Of a stretch of DNA of 37,004 nt, positions 7,590 through 16,221 are shown piece after piece (within the stretch, counting starts at the first letter, position 1; each line of letters begins with the position of its first letter). Position numbers and translations under genes: made by a program. Under the pieces are notes generated by a model, which saw nothing but the letters and a program-made list of their open reading frames with translations, searched no databases and had not been told where the DNA came from. This stretch comes from Myxococcales bacterium. Its GTDB lineage: Bacteria > Myxococcota_A > Polyangia > Polyangiales > Ga0077539. The stretch is taken from the NCBI GenBank assembly GCA_013298625.1, contig JAAFIF010000093.1, forward strand, positions 1 to 37,004, read 5' to 3'.

Positions 7590-8239
7590 TGGCCGCGGAT
7601 CTCGCAGTCGATCCCTACCTCGAGCGCGTGCACCGACTCGAGGCCGAGCTCGAGCGCGTTCGACGCGAGCGCGATCAGCTGCGCGTGCAAGTGGACGCGC
7701 TCTCGGCCGCCCTTCAAGCGCGCGGCGCTCACAGCGAGAGCGGCGTGCGCTCGGTCGCGAGCTTGGGCGACGACCTGTGGGGGGACGGCGCGGCCGCTCC
7801 GCAAGGAGAGCCGGGCGCTCGGTTCGCGGCGCGTCCGTCGGCCTCGACGATCGGCGAAGATCGCGCGGATTTCGATTTGTCCAAGCTCAAGCAGCTCAAG
7901 GCTGAAGAGCTCGACGCGCTCCCGTACGGCCTGGTCGTGCTCGACTCGGACGGCAACGTGGTGACCTACAACGACACCGAGTCTCGGCTCGCGCGGCTCC
8001 CCCGAGCGCGCGTGGTCGGAAAGAACTTCTTTCGCGAAGTCGCGCCCTGCACGCGCGTGCGCGAATTCGAAGGGCGCTTTCGAGACTTCGTCTTGTCTCC
8101 GCGATCGAAGATGTTCGAAGAGTTCGACTTTGTCTTTCGCTTCGCACACTCGACGCAGCACGTGACGATCTACCTCACCGCCGGGCGCGTCGCGGGGACG
8201 GTCAACGTCGCGATGGTGCGTCGGCTCATCAGGCAGTGA
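7589..8239 (+). CDS. Coiled-coil protein with PYP-like PAS domain keeping the chromophore Cys
   Basis: 216 residues. An N-terminal coiled coil (about 8-45, RLEAELERVRRERDQLRVQV) and a flexible linker precede a C-terminal PAS domain (about 105-216). That domain aligns without gaps to photoactive yellow protein across the chromophore region: Y127, E131 and C154 match PYP Tyr42, Glu46 and Cys69, within YNDTE and GKNFFREVAPCT (PYP: YNAAE, GKNFFKDVAPCT). PYP Thr50 and Arg52 are replaced by Ala and Leu. In PYP the Cys carries p-coumaric acid and senses blue light; whether this protein binds it is unknown, and no ammonia-lyase or coumarate ligase gene is in the window. Last gene of the Roadblock operon, so the signal probably goes to those partners. 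Confidence 0.85.
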   Translation: MAADLAVDPYLERVHRLEAELERVRRERDQLRVQVDALSAALQARGAHSESGVRSVASLGDDLWGDGAAAPQGEPGARFAARPSASTIGEDRADFDLSKLKQLKAEELDALPYGLVVLDSDGNVVTYNDTESRLARLPRARVVGKNFFREVAPCTRVREFEGRFRDFVLSPRSKMFEEFDFVFRFAHSTQHVTIYLTAGRVAGTVNVAMVRRLIRQ

Positions 8240-8408
8240 GCGATCGCCGTCCGCCGACGGTCGCCGCTGACGAGATGGGCCGCCTTCGCTGAGCGTCCTC
8301 GGTCCCGCTTCCCATGGCTCCGCTTCGGTTCTGTTCGAACGCGGTCTCTCTCGCTCGCGCTCGCAAATCCGCGGACCCTCTGGCAGCGTACCGACCGAAA
8401 CGGCGTCC

Positions 8409-8873
8409 ATGAAGGCCCCTCCGCCGACCGTAGTCCACCGAAGCAGCGACGTCGTCATCGTGTCCTGGCGCACCCTGCTCGTCACGCGTTGGACCGCAAA
8501 GGTGACCCTCGCGGGGCTCGAGCGATCGTTCGTCGCGGGCCGCGCGATTCATCAGGCCAATCCTGGCGCGTTTTGCACGTTTACCGTCGCGCCCGTCTCG
8601 GGCGGGCTGCCCGACGAGCAAGCGCGCCGACGCTCGGCCGCGATGATGAAAGAGCTCGGGCCCGTGACGAAGCTGGGCGCTGTCCTGCTCGACGGCGAGG
8701 GCTTTCTCGCAGGCGCCGCGCGTGCGACGCTCACCACGATTCAACAGCTGTCGGGCCAGCGCGGGTACGTTCGATTCGTGCGCGACGAGGCCGAAGCCGC
8801 GGCGCTCTTTCGAGACGCGATCGCGGGATCCTCGCTCGACGAGGTGCTCGCCGCCTTCGCCGCCGCGCGCTGA
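8409..8873 (+). CDS. Hypothetical protein
   Basis: 154 residues, alternating strands and helices (VVIVSWRTLLVTRW ... GAVLLDGEGFLAGAARATLTTIQQLSG ... GYVRFVRDEAEAAALFRDAI). The layout is like the STAS or SpoIIAA-like small domains frequent in myxobacteria, but no motif proves it. It lies 170 bases after the PYP-like gene and so probably has its own promoter. No signal peptide or membrane segment. Start chosen as the first ATG giving a complete first strand. Confidence 0.65.
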   Translation: MKAPPPTVVHRSSDVVIVSWRTLLVTRWTAKVTLAGLERSFVAGRAIHQANPGAFCTFTVAPVSGGLPDEQARRRSAAMMKELGPVTKLGAVLLDGEGFLAGAARATLTTIQQLSGQRGYVRFVRDEAEAAALFRDAIAGSSLDEVLAAFAAAR

Positions 8874-9102
8874 GCGCGCTGAGCGCTGGGTGCTGAGCGC
8901 GCCGCTCGCGGGCGCACACCGGGCGGCGCATTGCTGCACAGCAATCCTCGCCCCATGTCCCGACGCACAATCCGCCTGAGTTCTGTAGACTCTTCGCTTC
9001 GAAGTCGCCCGCGCGATGGATTCTCGACGTTCGCTGGTGTACGAATACGACCCGTCACGCACTAAACGCGCGGTCATCGATCGTGCGAAGAGGAGGCTCT
9101 GC

Positions 9103-9570
9103 ATGTCCAAGTCGTCGCTACGCAATGAGATCAGCGAACTCGCCCGCGCGCTCTCCGACGCGATCGTGAAGGCGATCAACGCGCACCCGCTCCACGAGCT
9201 CGCGGCGCTCACCGAAGGAGCTGCCAGGCCCGCGCGCCGAGAGGCCGCGCCGGCGCCCGCGAAAGAATCGCCCGCTCGAAAAAGCGCGCCCGCCAAGAAG
9301 GCCAAGCCCGCGCCGAAGAAGAAGCCCGCGCCCGTCGCGAAGAAGACCCCGGTCTCGCCCGCGGAGCTGCGCGCCGACATCGTCGCTGTCCTGCAATCGT
9401 CCAAAGAGTGGATGAAGGCCAGCGCGCTCATCGCCGCTGCGAAGAAGAAGCCCACCAACGAAGCGCTCGGCCGCGTCCTGCGACAGCTGCTCGCCGAAGG
9501 CCACATCGCCAAGCAGGGCGCCACGCGCAACACTGAGTATCAGATCACCGCCAGCGGACTCGCGCTGTAG
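9103..9570 (+). CDS. Small winged-helix protein with Lys/Ala/Pro linker (paralogue of 2853-3332)
   Basis: 155 residues with the same three-part design as 2853-3332. The N terminus MSKSSLRNEISELARALSDA is followed by AIVKAINAHPLHELAAL, nearly identical in the two. A linker rich in AKKAKPAPKKKPAP comes next, then the C-terminal winged-helix part ending KQGATRNTEYQITASGLAL. The linkers diverge while both ends are kept, so the ends are under selection. ATG at 9103 has a good Shine-Dalgarno (AGAGGAGG at 9089-9096), which excludes the longer frame from 9016. A nucleoid or transcription role is inferred from the linker and the winged helix. Confidence 0.87.
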   Translation: MSKSSLRNEISELARALSDAIVKAINAHPLHELAALTEGAARPARREAAPAPAKESPARKSAPAKKAKPAPKKKPAPVAKKTPVSPAELRADIVAVLQSSKEWMKASALIAAAKKKPTNEALGRVLRQLLAEGHIAKQGATRNTEYQITASGLAL

Positions 9571-9716
9571 GCCGACCGACGTCGTTGATTCGTGCCCAAC
9601 GGGGGGGCTGATGAGGTCAGCGCGGGACGGCGTCGTTTCGCGCGCTCGCTGCAGCGCCTTCGCTGAGAGGGGCGGTTCTGCGATGGCGCGCGCGGCGAAT
9701 GCGGTACAAGCGTTCG

Positions 9717-11447
9717 ATGTCGGGACTCTTGCGGGCGCGGTGCTCTCTCGTGATCGCCGCGCTCTCGTCGCTGGCGATGACACAGTCAGCAGCCGCGCAG
9801 ATCGCCGTGGATCGCTTTCGTGGATCGCTGCCGGGCGAGCCGTTCTCGCAGGTCGCCGTGCCCAAGTACCAGGTCGGCTGGCCGCTGGTGATTCGCGTCG
9901 GGCTCTCGACGCGATGGATCCACACGGCGCCGCTGCGCGACCCGTCGACGCCGCCGCGCGCGCTGACGGATTTGCTCTCGCTCGAGTCCATGCTCTCGGT
10001 GGCGCCGCACGAGTCGTTTATGCTCTACGCGGGCGTTCCGGTGATGGCGCTCGAGCGCGGCGGACGCGGCGCAGGAATCGCCCCCGACGCGCGCACCCCA
10101 TTCGTGTCGGACCCGCGCATCGGCGCTCGCGTGCGCGCCGTCGGCTACACACACTCGAGCGCGTCCGTTCACCTCGCCGGCGAACTCCAGCTCGACTCCA
10201 GCTGGTGGAACGGCGCCACCCACGCCAACGATCGCACCCTCCGCGGCGCGCTCGACGTCCTGCTGGGCGGCTGCCTCTTCGCGTGCATCCCCGGCCGCCT
10301 CGCAGGCCCCGCGCTGCTCTGGGGCGCCAACGTCGGCGCGCACTTTCGCCCGCGCCCCATCACGCTGCCCAACGGCGCCGTCGTCGGCGCGCACGAGCTT
10401 CGACTCGCCCTCGCCGGGGCGTTTCGATCGAGGTTCTACACGGACGCGCTCGGCATGTTCGAGCTTCGCCTCGGCCTCGAAGCCGCAGCCGCGCAGCAGA
10501 TCTTCGTCCCCGACGTCTCTCCCCACGTCGAGCTCAGCGCGCCCATCTCTGTGGTGATCTCGCAAGACATCGACGTCACCGTCGCGCCCTCGCTCGTCTC
10601 TCCCATCGCTGAGCTCGGCGTCGTCGACGGGTGGCACTTCGCGCTCAGCACCCGGCTCTCGTACGCGCTGCACGAGCGCGTGCTCGACCGCGCCACCGAG
10701 CGTCGCCGCGCCATGCCCCTCAGCGACGCCAACGACGAGCAAGACTCCGATCGCGACGGCGCCCCCGATCGCGCCGATCGCTGCCCCAACGACCCGCACG
10801 ACGACTGCGTCACCGACGCGCCGGTGCGCCGGCCGTTTCGCGACGCGCGACCCGACATCGCGAGCGTCCGCGTCGAGGACAACTTCGTGCTCGTCGACGG
10901 CGTCACGACCCTCGAGCGCCCCCTCGCGTTCTCGCTTCGCGTCGACGGCGCCCCGCTCTCGACGCAAAACGACCCGGGGTATCTCTTCTCGGACCCCGTC
11001 GTCGTGCGCGCCCTCCGCGAGCGGCTCGTTCGACTGCCGTCGGATGGACAGGTCGTGATCGCGCTCTGGCTCCGCATCGACAGCGCCCTGCGCGAGCAGG
11101 GGCAGCAGCTGCGTCGCTGGGCGCTCGCCGCGCTCGCTCGCGCGCTCGTCGCCGACGGGCTCGACGCTTCGATCTCGCTCGACGCCGCGCCGGGCTTCGA
11201 GCTGAGCGCTCCGGCGCGCACGCCCGAAGATCGCTTCTCGCTCGTGCTGCTCGCGTCCCGTCGCTCGACGCTCGGGCGCTCGCCCTCGCGCCCGTCCGAC
11301 TGGATGCCCGCGAGCATGATGCAGGGACCCGGCGAGCGCGCAGACGGTCCGCGACGTCCGCCCGAGCGCGAGGCAGAGCGGTCGCTGCGAGAGGCTCCGT
11401 CGCTCGAGGCGTTTCGCGCGGACTTCTCGGGGAGGTCGGCGCTGTGA
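9717..11447 (+). CDS. Outer-membrane beta-barrel-like protein with thrombospondin type 3 repeat
   Basis: 576 residues. Signal peptide MSGLLRARCSLVIAALSSLAMTQSAAAQ, then a region of alternating strands (about 30-340) typical of myxobacterial outer-membrane proteins. A calcium-binding TSP3 repeat follows (DSDRDGAPDRADRCPNDPHDD, about residues 340-360), then an OmpA-like periplasmic part (about 380-505) and a Pro/Arg-rich tail. TSP3 repeats often link barrels to OmpA domains. The alternative ATG at 9699 adds six residues; 9717 gives a cleaner signal peptide and follows a -10-like TACAAG by 6 bases. First gene of a three-gene operon, overlapping the next by four bases. Confidence 0.8.
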   Translation: MSGLLRARCSLVIAALSSLAMTQSAAAQIAVDRFRGSLPGEPFSQVAVPKYQVGWPLVIRVGLSTRWIHTAPLRDPSTPPRALTDLLSLESMLSVAPHESFMLYAGVPVMALERGGRGAGIAPDARTPFVSDPRIGARVRAVGYTHSSASVHLAGELQLDSSWWNGATHANDRTLRGALDVLLGGCLFACIPGRLAGPALLWGANVGAHFRPRPITLPNGAVVGAHELRLALAGAFRSRFYTDALGMFELRLGLEAAAAQQIFVPDVSPHVELSAPISVVISQDIDVTVAPSLVSPIAELGVVDGWHFALSTRLSYALHERVLDRATERRRAMPLSDANDEQDSDRDGAPDRADRCPNDPHDDCVTDAPVRRPFRDARPDIASVRVEDNFVLVDGVTTLERPLAFSLRVDGAPLSTQNDPGYLFSDPVVVRALRERLVRLPSDGQVVIALWLRIDSALREQGQQLRRWALAALARALVADGLDASISLDAAPGFELSAPARTPEDRFSLVLLASRRSTLGRSPSRPSDWMPASMMQGPGERADGPRRPPEREAERSLREAPSLEAFRADFSGRSAL

Positions 11448-13753
11448 GGTCCATCGTCGCGCTGTCTCTCTCTGCCCTCTCGCTGCTCTCGTGCGCGTCG
11501 CGCGCGCGGCCGTCGCAGGCCCCTGCGAACGCCGCCGTCTCCGTCGGAAGCAACGCTCCTCGGACGCGGCTCGTGGCGTTTGCTCCGTACCGCTCCGATC
11601 GCCCGTTCGAGGTCGAGCGCGAGCTCTCGATCGACCTCGCGTCGCCGACGGTCGACCCTGCGGTGACGCAGCTGTTCGCGCGGCTCTGCGAAGAGGGCGA
11701 GCTGCGCGGCGGAGCGATCACGTATCGAGCGCAGCCGTTCGTCGAGTTCGACTTCGACGTCGAGCCGTGCTCGGCGCTCACGCGGGTTCGCGCGCTGATC
11801 TCGCCGCGGATCACCGCGCTCAGGCACGGCGCGACCCTGGCGAGCGCGAGCGACGGACAAGGGCGCATCGAGCTGTTCTTGCAGAAGCCCGCTGCCGGCT
11901 TCGCGGACACACACAATCATCCGTGGGCCAACCTCGGCTACGACAACCTCGTCGTGTGGGGCCCCGCGTGGTGCGCGCTCGAGACGCACGGCGTCGGGTG
12001 TCCCGCCAATCACAGCGCGCACGTCGCGATCCTGTCGACCGCGACCGGAGACGTGCACGGCGCGAGCCCCGCCGCGGGCTACCCGACGTTTCGAGACTGG
12101 CCGCGGTGGGACAACTGGACGCACCTCGTCTCGCACCCCGCGATGCTCTATCGCGCGTGGCGGGGCGGGCAGCGGCTGCTCGTCGGCTTCGCGGTCAACA
12201 ACTACTCGGGCTGCGTCGGGGCCGTGAGCTTCGCGCGCGGGCAAGAGGCGCGCTGCGCGGACGACGAGGGCGCGACCGAGCGGCAGATCCGCGCGGCGTA
12301 TTGGACGCAGGCGTTCGTCGACGCGCAGTGGGGCGGGCCTGGGCGAGGGTGGTTTCGCATCGTGACGACCCCGCGCGAGGCGCGCCGCGTGATGGCCGAC
12401 GGAAAGCTCGCCGTCGTGCTCGGCATCGAGGTCGACTCGCCCTTCGGCTGCGGACCCAACAGCCCGCAGTGCACCGAGGCGTTCGTCCGTCGCAAGCTCG
12501 ACGAGGCGTACGCGTGCGGCGTGCGGCACATGTTTCCCATTCACTTTTGGGACAACGCGTTTGGCGGCGCGGGGCTGCAGCACCAGCTCTCGGGGCCGTC
12601 CGCTGCGGCGATGGCCTCGAGCGATGATCGCTACGATTGGCCCGCGTCGAGGCACTTCGGAGACTACGGACGGCTGCCCTTCGTCGACCCGATGCTCGAA
12701 GGCGTCGGCGCCGTCAACCGTCGTGGGCTGACCGCGCTGGGACGAACGTTCATTCGTGAGCTGATGGCGCGACGAATGATCATCGACGTCGACCACCAGA
12801 GCGATCGCAGCACGTTGGACGTGCTCGAGGTGACCGATGATCGCCGCGGGCAGTGGACGGCGGGCGGCGATCGGTACGCCTATCCCATCACGGGCGGGCA
12901 CGTCACGGCGCTGGCGTTGATGGCCGGCGACGCGCGGCAAGAGGGAAACATGACGCCCGAAGAGCTCCGTCGCATCCGCGACTCTGGCGGCATGGTCTCG
13001 GTGATCACCACCATCGCGAAGGAGCACGGCTGGCTCGTGCGCGACGGCAACAGCGGGCCCATCGTCGAGCGCGCGAGCGACCGCGCCTGGGCCGCCGACA
13101 CCCTCCCGTGGAACGAGATGCAGTCCTCGCAGAGCTTCGCCCACCACGTCTTGCTCGCCGCCGCCGTCCTGCCGAGCGGCGTCGGCTTCGGCACCGACGC
13201 CAACGGAGGAAACATCCAGTTCGGCCCCCGACGCACGGGCCCGTCTTGGACCGGGGACCACACGTTTTCGCTGAGCGATCGCTGCGCGAGCGGACGGCAT
13301 CCGTGCGTCCCCGCGCAGGGCGTCGCCTATGGCTCGGGCGTTCGTCTCGCGGCCGATCGCTGGTCGAGCCCGCGCTGCGCGATGGATCGACTCGGCCCCC
13401 ATCACATCGAGTCCCGCGGGACCTCCGACGTCCTGCGCGACAATCCATCGCACACGGATCAGCGGCACACCTTCGACTATGCGCGCGACGGGCTCGCGCA
13501 CATGGGGATGTTGCCCGACGTCGTTCACGACCTGCGCTTGCAAGGCGTGCACGAGACCGTCGTCGACGTGATGCTCCGCTCGGCCGAAGAGTACGTCTCC
13601 ATGTGGGAGCGCGCCGAAATCGCCGCCGAACGCCTCGGGCTCTACCACCCCGCGCCCGCGCGCGACGCGTGCCCGTGGAGCATCGACTCTCCGCCCGAGT
13701 GCCCGGAGGTCGGCGCTCCCGTGCGCTACGCGACCGCGGGAGGCGCGCGATGA
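11444..13753 (+). CDS. Lipoprotein metal hydrolase related to peptidase M19 (membrane dipeptidase)
   Basis: 769 residues starting with GTG at 11444 (Shine-Dalgarno GGGGAGG, GTGA overlap). The lipobox LLSC at residues 13-16 makes it an envelope lipoprotein. A TIM-barrel amidohydrolase pattern is visible: DTHNHPW (HxH), GIEVDS (Glu), HFWDNAFGG, IIDVDHQS, ITGGHV and GFGTDANG. The last three parallel the VD.SH, SH and GSDFDG steps of M19 dipeptidases. It is nearly twice the length of classical M19 enzymes, with a long N-terminal extension and many cysteines suggesting periplasmic disulfides. Substrate unknown; a dipeptide or other small amide is inferred only from the family. Sits between two outer-membrane proteins. 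Confidence 0.78.
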   Translation: MRSIVALSLSALSLLSCASRARPSQAPANAAVSVGSNAPRTRLVAFAPYRSDRPFEVERELSIDLASPTVDPAVTQLFARLCEEGELRGGAITYRAQPFVEFDFDVEPCSALTRVRALISPRITALRHGATLASASDGQGRIELFLQKPAAGFADTHNHPWANLGYDNLVVWGPAWCALETHGVGCPANHSAHVAILSTATGDVHGASPAAGYPTFRDWPRWDNWTHLVSHPAMLYRAWRGGQRLLVGFAVNNYSGCVGAVSFARGQEARCADDEGATERQIRAAYWTQAFVDAQWGGPGRGWFRIVTTPREARRVMADGKLAVVLGIEVDSPFGCGPNSPQCTEAFVRRKLDEAYACGVRHMFPIHFWDNAFGGAGLQHQLSGPSAAAMASSDDRYDWPASRHFGDYGRLPFVDPMLEGVGAVNRRGLTALGRTFIRELMARRMIIDVDHQSDRSTLDVLEVTDDRRGQWTAGGDRYAYPITGGHVTALALMAGDARQEGNMTPEELRRIRDSGGMVSVITTIAKEHGWLVRDGNSGPIVERASDRAWAADTLPWNEMQSSQSFAHHVLLAAAVLPSGVGFGTDANGGNIQFGPRRTGPSWTGDHTFSLSDRCASGRHPCVPAQGVAYGSGVRLAADRWSSPRCAMDRLGPHHIESRGTSDVLRDNPSHTDQRHTFDYARDGLAHMGMLPDVVHDLRLQGVHETVVDVMLRSAEEYVSMWERAEIAAERLGLYHPAPARDACPWSIDSPPECPEVGAPVRYATAGGAR

Positions 13754-15216
13754 TCCGCGGAGCCGCAGCCATGGCGCTGGCGCTGATGGTCACCCTGTTC
13801 GCAGCGACGGCGCGCGCGCAGTGCCCGGCGCCGGTCGTCCCGATCTTTCGCTCGACCGAGCAGAGCTGGGTCGCCATCGCCGGGATCCGCGAGCAGCCGC
13901 TGCCGCGCTGCCTTCGTCCCGAGCTCGACCCTGCCCCTGCCCAGTGCTCGCGCGGCGACCTGCGCGGCTGCGCCGAGCGCTGCCTCGGGCGCAACATCAA
14001 CGCCTGCGCGCAGCTCGTCTCGTGGCTGCGCGACGCGGCGCCGGTCGCCTCGGGCGGATGGTGGTCCGACCGCCTCTCGCTCACCACCGTGGCCGCCGCG
14101 CTCGACGCGAGCGAAGGCTGGTTTCGCACCGCGTGCGACGACCCCGCGGCGGAGCGCCTCGCGTGCCGCGCGGTGCGCGAGCTGCGCTACGTGCGCTATC
14201 TGCTCGGCTGCCGCTTCGTCTCCGACGGGCTCACGTACGAGGTCGACGGCCGCCGCGCTGCGCTGCGCAGCGGCGCGTGCCGAGGCGTCGCGCGCTTGCT
14301 CGAAGACCCCGCGCTCTCTTCGGACCGCGCGGCGCTGCACGAAGCACGGGTCACGCTCGAGGACTACTGCGACGCTGGAGGACAGACGTTGCGCGGCGAA
14401 GACACCTGCGCGCTCGCGGTCGGGCTCAGCGCTCGCGAGCCGACGCGAAGCTCGGTGATCGAGCGAGCCCGCGCGCACTGTGACGGGCTGCTCGCCCCGG
14501 GCGCTCCCGCGGCGAGCGAGCTCTGGAGGCAGGTCTGCAGCAGCCTGATCGAGCAGCGACGCTGGCCATCGGCCGAGACGCAGCGGCTCTGCGCGCGGCC
14601 GGGGGCGAGCGTGGCGTTCGCTGCGTGCGCGACGTTCGCTGCGCCCGCGAGAGCAACGGTCCCCGAACACGGGCCGCGTCGCTACGCGATCACCGTCCTC
14701 GACCCGCGCGAGACGCGATGGTTCGACGGGCCGATCGGAGTCGCCCTCGAGCTGCGCGGCGGCGGCGCCACCCGAATCGCTCCGCTGCCTGCGTTGGCGA
14801 GCTTCGGCGTCGGCGCCTCGGTGCGGTGGCACTGGCTCGAGGTGGTCGCGGCGTTGGACGCGCAGCTGTTGCTTCTCGACCCGTGGCCGCGCGTGCGGCT
14901 CGCGCTCGACGTGGCGCTGCAGCCGGGCGTGGTGGTGTTTACGCAGGGCCCGCGTCGATCGGGCAGCATCGCTTGCGGAGACGAGAGCGTGTTCAGCGTC
15001 TCGGCCGGCGTGGTGCTGCGCGGCGGACCGACGCTCGACGACGCTGCGCACGCGGGGTGGATCGGCGCCGTCGGAGGCTATGGCCGCTTGCACTGGCGTC
15101 GCTCGCCGTCCGACAGCGCGGGCTTCGGCGTGCAGCTCGAGCTCACGGCGCCGACGTGGACCCAGGGCGATCCAGCGATCTCGTTGCTGCTCTTCGGTTG
15201 GCCTTCGTCGCGCTGA
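13750..15216 (+). CDS. Cys-rich secreted/outer-membrane protein
   Basis: 488 residues. Signal peptide MIRGAAAMALALMVTLFAATARAQ with cleavage after ARA. The mature N-terminal half (about 24-300) has some 20 cysteines spaced as in helical repeat modules (CSRGDLRGCAERCLGRNINAC). The C-terminal part (about 310-488) alternates strands and ends LLLFGWPSSR, compatible with a small barrel or strand-rich outer-membrane domain. No named family was recognised. ATGA overlap with the M19-like gene; last gene of the operon. The cysteine load suggests oxidative folding in the periplasm. Confidence 0.7.
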   Translation: MIRGAAAMALALMVTLFAATARAQCPAPVVPIFRSTEQSWVAIAGIREQPLPRCLRPELDPAPAQCSRGDLRGCAERCLGRNINACAQLVSWLRDAAPVASGGWWSDRLSLTTVAAALDASEGWFRTACDDPAAERLACRAVRELRYVRYLLGCRFVSDGLTYEVDGRRAALRSGACRGVARLLEDPALSSDRAALHEARVTLEDYCDAGGQTLRGEDTCALAVGLSAREPTRSSVIERARAHCDGLLAPGAPAASELWRQVCSSLIEQRRWPSAETQRLCARPGASVAFAACATFAAPARATVPEHGPRRYAITVLDPRETRWFDGPIGVALELRGGGATRIAPLPALASFGVGASVRWHWLEVVAALDAQLLLLDPWPRVRLALDVALQPGVVVFTQGPRRSGSIACGDESVFSVSAGVVLRGGPTLDDAAHAGWIGAVGGYGRLHWRRSPSDSAGFGVQLELTAPTWTQGDPAISLLLFGWPSSR

Positions 15217-15284
15217 GCGCGCGGTTCGTCTGCGCGGGTGTCGACGAAAACCCTGTATTTCATCGCTCGAGATGGCGACTCGCC

Positions 15285-15327
15285 CGCCGAGTTGGCAAGT
15301 TGGAGCGTCCAACCTGCCGACTCGGCG
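15285..15327. repeat. 43-bp palindromic element (REP-like or terminator)
   Basis: 20-bp arms CGCCGAGTTGGCAAGTTGGA (15285-15304) and its near-perfect complement (15308-15327), two differences, loop GCG. The outer context CTCGCCCG...CGGGCGAG extends the symmetry. There is no T-tract, so it is a poor intrinsic terminator. The near-identical arms and intergenic position resemble REP or MITE-type palindromes. Confidence 0.7.
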
Positions 15328-15394
15328 CGCGAGCGGGCGAGCAGGGCTGTCGCGCTCGACAGGTGAGGCGCTTCGGGAGTAGTGGCCTCGGCCC

Positions 15395-16195
15395 GTGGAT
15401 CACAGCGACGAGCGCGAGGCGCGACGGGCAGAGCTCGAGCGACGGATGGGCGAGCCGATCACGTTGGATGCGTTGACCGGGGCGTGGTCGATCCTGCAGC
15501 GAAAGCGCGGGCACAGGCACTCGACGGACGACGTTCTGACTGCGTACTACGCGCTCTGTCACGGCCCCGCCGTCGACGCGTCCCTCGACCTCGGCACAGG
15601 GATCGGAACGGTCGGGTTGCTCACCCTCCACGGCCTCGGCCCCGCAGCGAGCTTGTGGTGCGTCGAGGCGCAATCGGTGAGCTACGGGCTGCTGCAAGAG
15701 AACCTCGCGCTCAACGGGCTCGCCTCGCGCGTGCACGCGACGCACGGAGACCTGCGGACGACGACCTTCGATCGCACGTTCGATCTGGTCACGGGGAGCC
15801 CGCCGTACTTCGACGTGAGCGCGGGGGTGGTTCCTGCGGACTCGCAGAAGGCGCACGCGCGGTTCGAGCTGCGAGGGACGGTGCACGATTACGCGCTGGC
15901 GGCGCAGCGGGCGCTGTCCGAGCGGGACGAAGCGCGGTTCGTGTTCTGCTTTCCGACGGCGCAGAAGGCGCGGGCGTTCGCGGCGCTGCACGAGGCGGGG
16001 TTCAGCGCGGTGGCGCATCGCGACGTGGTTCCGCGCGAAGGGCTCGCGCCGCTGTTCTCGTTGTTTGCGTGCAAGCGCGGGGCGCACGCAGAGCGCGAAG
16101 AGCCGCCGCTGCTCGTGCGAGACGCGAGCGGGGCGCACACTGAAGAGCTGCGCGCGGTGCGCAGGCGCTTCGGCTTCACTGTGAGCGAGCCGTAA
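15395..16195 (+). CDS. TrmN6-like SAM-dependent methyltransferase
   Basis: 266 residues. It resembles tRNA1(Val) A37 N6-methyltransferase (TrmN6/YfiC). After an N-terminal ITLDALTGAWSILQRKRGHRHSTDDVLTAYYA, where the family carries its substrate-recognition strand, come SAM motif I DLGTGIGTVG (about 66-75) and CVEAQ. The catalytic loop reads GSPPYF where the family has NPPYF, so the usual Asn is Ser. Start is GTG at 15395 with GGGAG about 20 bases upstream; no ATG fits. The Ser change could alter the target atom or activity. Stand-alone gene after the palindrome. Confidence 0.8.
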   Translation: MDHSDEREARRAELERRMGEPITLDALTGAWSILQRKRGHRHSTDDVLTAYYALCHGPAVDASLDLGTGIGTVGLLTLHGLGPAASLWCVEAQSVSYGLLQENLALNGLASRVHATHGDLRTTTFDRTFDLVTGSPPYFDVSAGVVPADSQKAHARFELRGTVHDYALAAQRALSERDEARFVFCFPTAQKARAFAALHEAGFSAVAHRDVVPREGLAPLFSLFACKRGAHAEREEPPLLVRDASGAHTEELRAVRRRFGFTVSEP

Positions 16196-16221
16196 GCGAT
16201 CACACCGACGCGCGTCGAGCC

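Noticed and set aside
10436..13648. 1070-residue minus-strand open frame
   Set aside because: Shadow of the M19-like and barrel genes; high GC removes stops on the opposite strand.
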